A stretch of DNA of 36,929 nucleotides from Bacteroidota bacterium. Lineage in GTDB: Bacteria > Bacteroidota > Bacteroidia > Flavobacteriales_F > PHOS-HE28. The notes below the pieces were generated by a model that worked only from the letters and a program-made list of their open reading frames with translations, was not told the origin of the DNA and did not search any database. This document shows positions 8,513-16,700 of this stretch, piece after piece (the first letter of the stretch is position 1; each line of letters begins with the position of its first letter). The position numbers were made by a program, and so were the translations under genes. The stretch is from the NCBI GenBank assembly GCA_018266475.1, contig JAFEAI010000264.1:1-36929 (forward strand), in the 5' to 3' direction.

Positions 8513-8830
8513 CCCCCTGCCTCCCAGCGCTTGTCCATCAACGCGGTACCATTATACCGTTGTGACAAACAATATGGTCCGATCTCGGCTTCGCACCGTT
8601 CCGACCATTTGCATGCTCGAACGGCATGTGCCACTGTAGCCTTCCGGCGCTGCCGGAAGGCACATTGGCATCACCTCATCCGACCATTTGTTTGTACACA
8701 CGGCATATACCACTGTAGACATTCAGATCGTCCTTTGGACTGAACTGAATGTCACATTGGTATTACCTTCGATTAGCGGGGCCTTGGCCGGCGCATGCCT
8801 GCCGGAACGCCGCCCCATAACTGATCTCCC
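8513..8830. other. Intergenic stretch without a gene
   Basis: No convincing coding region is visible between the terminator and the lipoprotein start at 8831. The middle holds the two structured repeats described separately. The left part (about 8549-8576) has a weak, imperfect dyad (ACCAT and TTGT paired with ACAA and ATGGT) that may be a decayed third copy. An inverted pair ATGGTC (8574-8579) / GACCAT (8603-8608) brackets the lead-in to the first good copy. No TAnnTTTG box was found before 8831. Confidence 0.6.
8601..8767. repeat. Two tandem copies of a structured repeat with variable hairpin tip
   Basis: Copy 1 (8601-8675) and copy 2 (8680-8767) share CCGACCATTTG, a spacer, CGGCATnnnCCACTGTAG, a hairpin, then CACATTGGnAT and a terminal ACC or CACC. 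The tips differ fully: copy 1 has a 9-bp stem CCTTCCGGC/GCCGGAAGG with a GCT loop (8640-8660), and copy 2 has ACATTCAG/CTGAATGT (8719-8752) with an inner GTCC/GGAC. The shared flanks pair below the tip (8628-8637 with 8662-8671; 8707-8716 with 8754-8763). In that stem a G-C pair in copy 1 is A-T in copy 2, and a G-T pair is A-T. This is the pattern of a conserved structure, either a structured RNA or a REP/MITE-like palindrome. Confidence 0.8.
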
Positions 8831-9607
8831 ATGCAAGCAACACGTGGACCGCTCCCTTCCACACTCGCCGCCTGCTTGTTCTGCACAAGCCTATTGTGCC
8901 TGCCCGGATGCCGCAAGGAAGCGGCACCGGCACCCCAGAACACCATTACCGTGGTGATGGACACCGTGGCCGTGCCACCCGGGATGGTGCAGGACCTGGA
9001 CGGCCACCTGTACCCTACCACGGTGATCGGCGGCAAGCGCTGGATGGCCGCAAACCTGAAAACCGCCCATTACGCCAATGGCGACCCGATCCCCTACGTT
9101 CCTGCCGCTGCGGCATGGGAACAATTGTCCTCCGGGGCCTGGTCGGATTACAACAACGACCCCAACTACGAGATCTCCTTCGGCAAATTCTACAACTGGT
9201 ATACCGTGATGGACCCGCGCAATGTGTGCCCCTCGGGCTGGCATGTCCCGTCGGATGCGGAGTGGCAGCAGCTGGAGCTGGCTTTGGGCATGCCGCCGAA
9301 CGAGGCAGGCGCTATGAGCCTTCGGGGCGTGGGGGCCAATGTGGGCGGGCAATTGAAGGCATTGCCGCTTTGGGACGCCCCCAACGCGGGAGCCGATAAC
9401 AGCAGCGGGTTCACCGCCTACCCCTCCGGTGTGCGCGCCAACACCGGCAACTCATTCTTCGCAGGGGCGCAGGCCAACTGGTGGTGTACCACCACGGTTG
9501 ATTCCACCACAGCCTTCCAGCGGCGCTTGTACTATTCCAGCGGGGGCATCACCCGGTTCAGTATGCTCAAGGGATTCGGCAGCTCGGTGCGCTGCGTGCA
9601 GGATTGA
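8831..9607 (+). CDS. FISUMP-domain lipoprotein
   Basis: This 258-residue protein has a lipoprotein signal with lipobox LPGC (Cys27) and is probably membrane-anchored. Residues about 55-258 match the Fibrobacter succinogenes major paralogous domain (FISUMP): DLDGHLYPTTVIGGKRWMA, then ANLKTAHYANG, GKFYNWYTV, NVCPSGWHVPSDAEW, GFTAYPSG, and a closing SSVRCVQD. This fold is common in secreted and surface proteins of Bacteroidota and Fibrobacterota; its biochemical role is not established. The gene stands alone, after the structured repeats, and converges on the methyltransferase gene with a 26-nt gap. Confidence 0.88.
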   Translation: MQATRGPLPSTLAACLFCTSLLCLPGCRKEAAPAPQNTITVVMDTVAVPPGMVQDLDGHLYPTTVIGGKRWMAANLKTAHYANGDPIPYVPAAAAWEQLSSGAWSDYNNDPNYEISFGKFYNWYTVMDPRNVCPSGWHVPSDAEWQQLELALGMPPNEAGAMSLRGVGANVGGQLKALPLWDAPNAGADNSSGFTAYPSGVRANTGNSFFAGAQANWWCTTTVDSTTAFQRRLYYSSGGITRFSMLKGFGSSVRCVQD

Positions 9608-9633
9608 CGACCTGTTGCCGGGCAGGAACGACC

Positions 9634-10482
9634 CTATCGCTTCCGGGCCACGATGGCGATGGCGCGCATGGAACTTTCATAGCGGCGGAATACGGTGCGC
9701 ATCGCCAGGATCCGCTTGCGCGCCTTGCCATGCGTCAGGATGTTCCACGTGATCTTCAAGGTGCGCCAAAATCCTTCATCATCAACGATGCGCGGGAGCT
9801 CCAGCAGGTGCATGGGATTGGTCATCACACTTTCCACCACAAACCCCTCGGCCTCCAGCATGTGCGTCCATTCCGCCCTCGTCAACGGGCGCGCGTTCAC
9901 CTTGATGGTGACCGCGAGGTCGTGCTGCACTTGTTTCTTATCGGCCTCGGCCATGGTGTCCGGCACCAGCGCGATCTCGTGGATGCCGTACAGGCCGCCG
10001 GGCTTCAACAGGCGGAAGGCCTCGCGGACGATCTCCGCCTTGCGGTGGTCGGCCTGCATGGTGAGCATGGCTTCGCCGTACACCTTGTCCGCCGTGCCGC
10101 TCTTCAGCGGGCAGTTGCAGGCGTTGCCCACCACGATCTGCCGGTCCTTGCCCTGGATCTTCCGGCGCAGCAGGGCGGCCGCTTCCTCGTTCAGCTCCAC
10201 CCCGGTGTAGCTCTTGGGGTGCTTGGCCAAGGTGAGGGCCGCCGTATAGCCCATGCCCGGGGCGAACTCCACCACGTCATCCTTGGTCCCGATGGACATG
10301 TTGCCCATGAGCTGCAGGGTAAGCTCCTTGCCGCCGGGGCGAAGCACCTTCTTCCCCATCTTGGCCAGGAGCCAGTGCCCCTGCTCCATGTTGAGCTTCT
10401 GATTGGCCGCCGAGCGCTGGGATTCCGGCTGCGCATCGTGCGCGGCGGCGGCCCGCCCTTCCATTGTTTCCTGATCTTGCAT
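9634..10482 (-). CDS. Class I SAM-dependent methyltransferase
   Basis: The protein (282 residues from this start) has a Rossmann-type methyltransferase domain: motif I VVEFAPGMGY, an acidic motif II YTGVELNEE, a GNACNCPLKSGTADKV stretch at strand 4, and LLKPGGLYGIHEIAL after it. The C-terminal part is helical and basic. The substrate is not evident. The frame is open to an ATG at 10521, which would add 13 residues. I prefer 10482 because a perfect 17-bp dyad lies just in front of it at 10490-10506 and the conserved part begins well downstream (QKLNMEQGHW). An ATG at 10464 with AGGA in front is a third option. It lies after the terminator of the adhesin operon and so is probably transcribed separately. 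Confidence 0.85.
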   Translation of the reverse strand: MQDQETMEGRAAAAHDAQPESQRSAANQKLNMEQGHWLLAKMGKKVLRPGGKELTLQLMGNMSIGTKDDVVEFAPGMGYTAALTLAKHPKSYTGVELNEEAAALLRRKIQGKDRQIVVGNACNCPLKSGTADKVYGEAMLTMQADHRKAEIVREAFRLLKPGGLYGIHEIALVPDTMAEADKKQVQHDLAVTIKVNARPLTRAEWTHMLEAEGFVVESVMTNPMHLLELPRIVDDEGFWRTLKITWNILTHGKARKRILAMRTVFRRYESSMRAIAIVARKR

Positions 10483-10489
10483 CTCCTTA

Positions 10490-10506
10490 TTTGGAATGAT
10501 TCCAAA
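10490..10506. promoter_or_regulatory. Perfect 17-bp dyad, operator-like, before the methyltransferase
   Basis: TTTGGAAT-G-ATTCCAAA is a perfect inverted repeat with one central base. It lies 7 nt upstream of the preferred ATG at 10482. Such a dyad can bind a homodimeric repressor, but no regulator gene is adjacent. If translation starts at 10521 the dyad would be inside the coding region. Confidence 0.45.
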
Positions 10507-10535
10507 CAAGGGTACGGACATCCTGAAGGCAGCTT

Positions 10536-10556
10536 CCTGACAACGGTCAGGTTTTT
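10536..10556 (+). terminator. Small hairpin with T run, plus-strand orientation
   Basis: CCTGAC and GTCAGG (10536-10541 with 10546-10551) pair around an AACG loop, followed directly by TTTTT (10552-10556). This has the form of an intrinsic terminator on the plus strand, although no plus-strand gene ends here. It could block antisense transcription into the adhesin operon, or lie in the methyltransferase leader. Confidence 0.4.
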
Positions 10557-10589
10557 AAAAATGATACGCCCCGGCATAACGCCGGGGCG
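10557..10589 (-). terminator. Intrinsic terminator of the adhesin/PorP/OmpA operon
   Basis: On the minus strand a 9-bp G+C stem (10589-10581 with 10575-10567) closes on a 5-nt loop and is followed, after TATCA, by TTTTT. It begins 25 nt after the stop codon of the OmpA-family gene at 10614, as expected for the end of that operon. Confidence 0.82.
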
Positions 10590-10613
10590 CATCTCCCCTC
10601 AACCCAACAAACC

Positions 10614-12812
10614 CTATTTCGACAAGACCTTGAACTCCGTGCGCCTGTTGGCCTGGTGCTGTTCCTCGGTGCATTTCTTGCATTCGCAAACTTCCACCGG
10701 CTTGGTAAGCCCATAGCCCTTGTAGGTCAGGCGGTCCTTGGCAATGCCCTGCTTGATCAGGTATTCCACCGCGCTCTTGGCCCGTTTCTCCGAAAGCGAT
10801 TGGTTGTAGGCGGCATTGCCGCGGCAATCGGTATGGGAGCTGAGCTCGATCTTCACGGTGGGGTTGTCGTTCAGCGTTTGCACCAGTTTGTCCAGCTCCA
10901 CCGCCGCATCGGAGCGAATGTTCCACTTGGCCAGGTCATAGTAGATGTTGTCCAGCCGCACCACCTGGTTCACCTCCAGCGGGAACAGGTTGAAGTCGGT
11001 GTGGATCACTGCATTGGCCTTTCCCTTGGTGGTGATCTTCGCGCTCTGCTTGAAGAAGCCCTCACGCTCGGCCGTGATGCGGTAATCCTTTTCCCCTTGC
11101 AGGGAGAACTGGTAATGGCCGTCCGGCCCGGTGGTCATTTCCTGCAGCAGGTTTCCGCCCGCGTCCAGCAGGCGCACCTTGGTGCCGTCCAGCGGGTGCT
11201 TGGTTTCGCCGTTCACCACGGTGCCCTCCGCGCCGTAATCGTACTTCTCCAGCTGCACCACCACGTTGTCCAGGTCGTCATTGCCTGCATCCACGTTGGT
11301 GGTTGCCTGGCGGTAGCCGTTCTTGGTGGCGGCCAGGGTGTATTTTTCGCTGTAGGGCACGTCGATGGTGAATCGGCCGCCTTCAAGCATCTGCACTTTG
11401 GCTCCCTCTATGAACTTGCCATTGGCATCACGCACATCGAGCGCGGCGCCATCCACGGGGGTTTGCGCCAACTTGTCCAGCACCACACCCTGCAGGCGGA
11501 TCATGGGGGGGTGTACGGTGCAGCCGTAGATGTCCAGGCTGCCCTTTCCGCCCGGGCGGTCGCTGGCAAAGAAGCCCGTGCTGTCATCCGCAAGCAGGAC
11601 CAGGCTGTTGTCGTTGTATTCGGTGTTCATGGGGCGGCCCAGGTTGAACACGCGGCCAGGCCCGTTCCCGGTGAGCCTCACCGAGAAGATGTCGTACCCG
11701 CCAAGGCCGGGATGGCCCGTGCTGCTGAAGTACAAGGTGCTGTCCTTGGTGACGAAGGGGTGCATCTCGCTGCCGGGCGTGTTCACCTTGCCGCCGATGT
11801 TCTTGGGTGCGCCCCATTCCCCGCCCACATTGTCGCAGTACCAAATGTCGGTGCCGCCCAGCCCTCCCGGCCTGTCGCTGACGAAGTAAAGCCGCCTGCC
11901 GTCCGGGGAAATGCTCGGCTGGCCCGTGTTGAATTCGGGGTCATTGAACTGGAACGGCATGAGCGCGCCCCACTCGGGCTGGCCATATTCCCCCTTGGAA
12001 ATGTCCGAGTAGTAGATCCCGAGCTTCACCTCGCCATTGGAGGCCTTCATGAGCTTGCTGCGATAGAAGTTGTCACGCGTGAAATAGAGCCGTTTGCGGG
12101 CCGGGTCGTAGGCCGCACCGCCATCATGGTACCTGCAGTTGATGTCGCGCCTCAGCACCATGGGGTCGCTGGCGGCATCGCCCTTCAGCAAGGCGGTGTA
12201 CAGGTTCAGGAAGGGTTCGCGGTCCCACTTGTAGGGCGTGGTTCCGCCCACACCTTCGCCGCGTGCGCTGGCGAAGATCAGCAGGTCATCCATCACGGTG
12301 GGCGCCAGGTCCGCTTCCGGGGAATTGATCGTGAGCGTGCGCACCACGTCCCTGGTGCTGTCCCGTGAGAGGCGCTCGAAGAAATCGCCGCGCTTCAGGT
12401 AGGGCTTGATCCATTCATCCTCGGGCGCCTTTTCGCCGTACGTGCGGTACCAGGTGAGGGCATCATCGTACTTGCCCATGGCCCGCAGTTGGTCCGCATA
12501 GCCGAGGATGTCGTCCGGCGCAGGATTCCCCAGGCTGAGCAGTTGCTTGTAGGTGGCGGCGGCCTTGGCGTGGTCGCCGAGCTTCTTGTAGGCGAAGGCC
12601 AACTGGCGGTAGTCGGCGGCCGTGGCGTTCTTGCCCTTTACGATGTCCTCGTACACCTTGGCCATGTTGGTGTAGTCGAACACGGTGGCATATTGCTGAG
12701 CCATCCGCTGCTTGAGCTTTTGCGCCTGCACGGCCGTGGAAGCCAGCAGCAACAGGGCCAGCACCAGCAGGGGCCGGCACTTGTGCATGGTTGTGGATCG
12801 GTGCATGGGCAT
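10614..12812 (-). CDS. OmpA-family protein with TPR, PD40 and carboxypeptidase-like domains (T9SS partner)
   Basis: This 732-residue protein has an N-terminal signal peptide (cleavage near VQA-Q). After it come TPR-like helices (about 35-130), then a PD40/WD40-like beta-propeller (about 150-420) with repeats such as SPDGRRLYFVSDRPGG. One or two carboxypeptidase-regulatory-like beta domains follow (about 440-610). An OmpA C-terminal domain fills residues 622-732, with HTDCRG (Asp662) and NRRTEF (Arg723/724) as the peptidoglycan-binding residues. This order matches the PorE-like proteins that tie T9SS outer-membrane parts to peptidoglycan. Its ATG overlaps the stop of the PorP/SprF gene by one base (TGATG), which suggests translational coupling. 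A terminator follows. Membership in the core T9SS versus service of one adhesin cannot be decided from the sequence. Confidence 0.92.
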   Translation of the reverse strand: MPMHRSTTMHKCRPLLVLALLLLASTAVQAQKLKQRMAQQYATVFDYTNMAKVYEDIVKGKNATAADYRQLAFAYKKLGDHAKAAATYKQLLSLGNPAPDDILGYADQLRAMGKYDDALTWYRTYGEKAPEDEWIKPYLKRGDFFERLSRDSTRDVVRTLTINSPEADLAPTVMDDLLIFASARGEGVGGTTPYKWDREPFLNLYTALLKGDAASDPMVLRRDINCRYHDGGAAYDPARKRLYFTRDNFYRSKLMKASNGEVKLGIYYSDISKGEYGQPEWGALMPFQFNDPEFNTGQPSISPDGRRLYFVSDRPGGLGGTDIWYCDNVGGEWGAPKNIGGKVNTPGSEMHPFVTKDSTLYFSSTGHPGLGGYDIFSVRLTGNGPGRVFNLGRPMNTEYNDNSLVLLADDSTGFFASDRPGGKGSLDIYGCTVHPPMIRLQGVVLDKLAQTPVDGAALDVRDANGKFIEGAKVQMLEGGRFTIDVPYSEKYTLAATKNGYRQATTNVDAGNDDLDNVVVQLEKYDYGAEGTVVNGETKHPLDGTKVRLLDAGGNLLQEMTTGPDGHYQFSLQGEKDYRITAEREGFFKQSAKITTKGKANAVIHTDFNLFPLEVNQVVRLDNIYYDLAKWNIRSDAAVELDKLVQTLNDNPTVKIELSSHTDCRGNAAYNQSLSEKRAKSAVEYLIKQGIAKDRLTYKGYGLTKPVEVCECKKCTEEQHQANRRTEFKVLSK

Positions 12813-13795
12813 CAGAAGTATCGGGGTGAGCGGAAGCCTTTGGGCGCGTTGCCCAGTTCAAGGCCGAGCATGATCTCGTGCGAGCCGCCGCTGTAGTTGC
12901 GCAGGGGCGACAAGGGATAATCATAGGCGTAGCCGGCGGAAAGGCGGTCGGTGATGTTGTACTGCACCAGCGCGCCCACGGCATCCGTATAGCGGTACAT
13001 GGCGCCCAGCCACAGTTTTTCATACAGCAGGAAGTTCGCGCTGAGGTCGAAGCTGACCGGCGCGCCTTCCACGGCCTTCACCAGGAAGGTGGGCTTGAAC
13101 TTGGTGTACATGCCCAGGTCGAACACGTAGCCGCCCGTGAGGAAGAAGTGGGCGCGCTGGCCGGGCTGGCTGACGAACTTGAGCGAATCGGTCTGGAAGA
13201 AATCCGTGCGCAGCATTTTAGGCGAGCTCAGCCCCAGGTAGAACCTGTCGCTGTACCACATCACGCCGAAACCGAACTGCGGATCGGTCTTCGAGTTCAC
13301 GTTCTGCTGGAACACCTGGTCGTTGGTTTCCAGGGGGTGCAGCGAAGCGAAGTTCCCCTGGAATATGTTGAGGCCTCCCTTGATGCCGAAGGCCAGCTTC
13401 TGGTTGTTGTTGAGGAGGATCCGGTAGGCCACGTCCGCGATGATGCCGTATTGCGTAACGGGGCCGTGCTGGTCGCGCATCACCGTGCCGCCCAGGCCCA
13501 GGCTCTGCACCAGGAAGGGGCTGTGCACGGTGAGGGTTTGCGTGGTGGGCGCCCCTTCGAAGCCCACCCACTGGTGCCGTGTGAGCGCCTTCAGGCTAAC
13601 CCGGTCGGCGCTTCCGGCATAGGCCGGGTTGATGGCCAGCAGGTTGAACATGTACTGGGTGAACTGCGGGTCCTGCTGCGCCCTTGCCTGCTTGGGCAGC
13701 AGGACGGGCGCCGCCAGCAGCAGGGCGAGCAACGCCATCTTCCAGCGGGAGGCTTCAGTGGCCATCGGCTTGGGGTATTTCGTGGTTGCTTTCAT
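12812..13795 (-). CDS. PorP/SprF-family type IX secretion membrane protein
   Basis: The 327-residue protein has a signal peptide ending near ARA-QQ and the start typical of PorP/SprF proteins (QDPQFTQYMFNLLAINPAYAGS). It then continues as an outer-membrane beta-barrel of about 14 strands, with motifs such as LGLGGTVMRDQHGP, GIKGGLNIFQGNF and HEIMLGLELG. In the characterised Flavobacterium johnsoniae system SprF is needed for export of the adhesin SprB, whose gene lies directly upstream. Here the giant adhesin gene ends 2 nt upstream and the OmpA-family gene overlaps downstream. It is therefore likely to help export or anchor that adhesin. Paralogues are usually numerous, so I do not assign a gene symbol. 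Internal ATGs at 13765 and 13738 are alternative starts. Confidence 0.94.
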   Translation of the reverse strand: MKATTKYPKPMATEASRWKMALLALLLAAPVLLPKQARAQQDPQFTQYMFNLLAINPAYAGSADRVSLKALTRHQWVGFEGAPTTQTLTVHSPFLVQSLGLGGTVMRDQHGPVTQYGIIADVAYRILLNNNQKLAFGIKGGLNIFQGNFASLHPLETNDQVFQQNVNSKTDPQFGFGVMWYSDRFYLGLSSPKMLRTDFFQTDSLKFVSQPGQRAHFFLTGGYVFDLGMYTKFKPTFLVKAVEGAPVSFDLSANFLLYEKLWLGAMYRYTDAVGALVQYNITDRLSAGYAYDYPLSPLRNYSGGSHEIMLGLELGNAPKGFRSPRYF

Positions 13796-13797
13796 GG

Positions 13798-16700
13798 TCA
13801 GCGGCGCAGGTAGATGTAACCCGTGATGACGTCCTTGCCATTGCCGGGATCCAGGATGTAGTAGTACGTGCTCTCGGGGAGGTCATCGCCGCGGAACCCG
13901 CCGGTTTCGTTCTGCCCGTTCCAGTTGTTGCGGTACGGATTGCGCTCGTACACCTTGGATCCCCAGCGGTTGAACACCTGGAACTTGTTCTCCGGATAGT
14001 ACTCCAGGCCCTGGATGATGTAGGTGTCGTTCACGCCGTCGCCGTTGGGCGAGAAGGCATCGGGCACCACCAGAATGGTGCAGTCGTGCAGCACGATGAG
14101 CATGGTGTCCGCGGACATGCCGCAAGCACCGTTGTCCAGCACCCATCGGAAGGCGTTGGTGCCCATCTGCAGGCCGGTCACCTCCGCATCCGCGTGTGCG
14201 GGTTGCGCGATGCTGCCGTGGCCCAGGATCAGTTCCCAGTGGCCGCTGGCGGTGCTGGAGGCGGGCACGGCCGCAAAGTGCGTGAAGGTGGTGTCCTGGC
14301 ACAACCGCCTGTCGGGGCCGGCCTGGGCCAGCGGCGCGTTCAGGTCGAACACCGACACGATCATCCCATCGCTGGTGCTGCCGCATTCGCCGTTGTCGAT
14401 GGTCCACACCAGCGTGGTGCTGCCGAAGCCGATGCCGCTAACGGAGGTGTGCGGATCTTCCGGGTCGGTGATGGTGCCGCTGCCCTGGATGCTCCAGTAC
14501 CCCATGGCCGGGAATACGGGTGTGTTGCCGAACATGTCCACCTGCGTGGCGCCCGGCTCGCACAGCTGCTGGTCCGGCCCGGCATTGGCGGCCACTTGCG
14601 CATTGTCGTAGATGGTTACGGTGACCGTGTCAGCCATGGTTCCCGTGCCGCACGGGCCGTTATGGATGGTCCACACCAGCACCGTTTGCCCGGTGGACAG
14701 GCCGCTGAGCATGGTGTGCGGGTCGCTTGCATCCGCAGGCGTGCCCGGGCCGGAAAGCACGGACCACGTGCCCGATGCAGGTGCTGCCACGCCCGTGGCT
14801 GCCAATGTGGTGGTGGCCACGGGCCCGCAGAGGTGCTGGTCCGGGCCGGCATGGGCGGCGCTGATGCTGCCGTCGAATAGGGTAAGCGCCATCTGCGCGG
14901 TACGCGTGCCGCAGGGTCCGTTGTCGATGGTCCATGCGTACACGTTCACCCCGGGGCCAAAGCCGCTAACGGTGGTGTGGGGATCGGTGGCATCGGCAAA
15001 AGTGCCGGTGCCGCTGACGACGCTCCAGTGCGCGGTGCTCGGGTAGGTGGCGGCAACCGCGGCCAGCGTGGCCGTGGCGGCCGGGCTGCAGAGGTCCTGG
15101 TCGGGCCCGGCATTAGGTTCGGGCAGGGCCGCATCGAACACGCGCACCAGCACCGTGTCGGAAGTGGTGCTGCATGGTCCGTTGTTGATGGTCCAGAGGA
15201 AGCGGTTGTCACCGATGGAAAGACCGGTCACTGTGCTGGCGGGATCGTTCGCATCGGCGATCGCCGGGTTGCCGTCCAGGGCGGTCCACAGGCCAAAGCC
15301 CGGGAAGGTGGCGGCATTGCCGGCAAGCGTTACGGTGGAGCCGGTGCCGCAGATGTCCTGGTCGGATCCGGCATTTGCCGCAGGTGCGGAATGGTCGTAG
15401 ACATAGACGGCCACGGTGTCCACGGTGGGCGGCCCGAAGCCGCAATCGCCGTTGTACACGGTCCAGGAGAAGACATTGATGCCGATGTCGAGCCCGGTGA
15501 TGGCGGATGCCGGATCATGGATGTCCGCGATGGCTCCCGCGCCGCTCACCAATTGCCAAGTGCCATACGCGGGGAACAAGGGCGTTCCGGCAGCCATTAC
15601 CGTGTTGTCCGCAGGTGTGCAAAGGCTGATGTCCGGGCCGGCCTCGGCCACGGGGCCGAAGGGATCATACACGGTGATGGTCAATGTATCGGACATGATG
15701 CCGTTGTTCGGGCAGGGTCCATTGTTCAGGTTCCACACCAGCCTGGTGATGCCTAGCGCCAGATCGTTGATGGTGGTATGCGGGTCGGAAGGGTTCACCA
15801 GGGTGCCCGGGCCGCTGAGAATGGACCAGGTGCCCGTGGCCGGCGGCTGGGGCACCGCTGCTTGCAACTGCGCGGAGGTGAAGGGCAGGCAGAGCTCAAA
15901 GTCCTCGCCTGCATTGGCCGCCGCGGTGCTGTCACTGTACACGATCACCGTCACGGTATCCATGGTGATGGCATCCGGGCAAGGCCCGTTGTTCGTGGTC
16001 CATACGAACGTGTTGGCGCCAATGGCCATGCCCACCACCTTGCTGTGGGGGTCGTGCGCATCCTGGAAGAGGCCTGCGCCGTTGATCACCGTCCAGGTGC
16101 CGCTGGCCGGGAAGATGGGCTGGTTGCCCTGCAGCCAAGTGCTGTCCTGCGGCGTACACCAGGCCTGATCGGCCCCGGCGTTGGCATGCGGGTTGTGCTC
16201 ATCGAAGATGAACACGCTCACGTTGTCCGCCGTGAACCCGCACACGCCATTGTCGAACGACCAGGTGAGGATGTTCTCCCCCACGGTAAGGCCGGTGACG
16301 GTTGTGTGCGGATCATGCTCATCGGCGAACACGCCCGTACCATGGCTTACGGACCAGATGCCGACCGCAGGCGCAGTGGGCATGTTGGCCGCCATCACCG
16401 CATTGTCCGCTGGGGTGCAGAAGCTCTGGTCGGCCCCTGCAGCTGCCGGCGGCGCGTTCAGGTCGAAAAGCGTAATGTTCACCTGGTCGGTGGTGATGCC
16501 CGCGCCGCAGGGCCCGTTGTCCACCGTCCATTCAAACACGTTTACGCCCACCCCGAGCGCGGTGACGGTGGTGTGGGGGTCGGCCGGGTCGGTGATGGTG
16601 CCCTGGCCGCTGACCAAGGCCCAATGGCCTGTGGCAGGGAAGGTGATGGCACTGCCCGCCAACGTGGCGCTGGTGATGGGCGTGCAAACCTGCTGATCGG

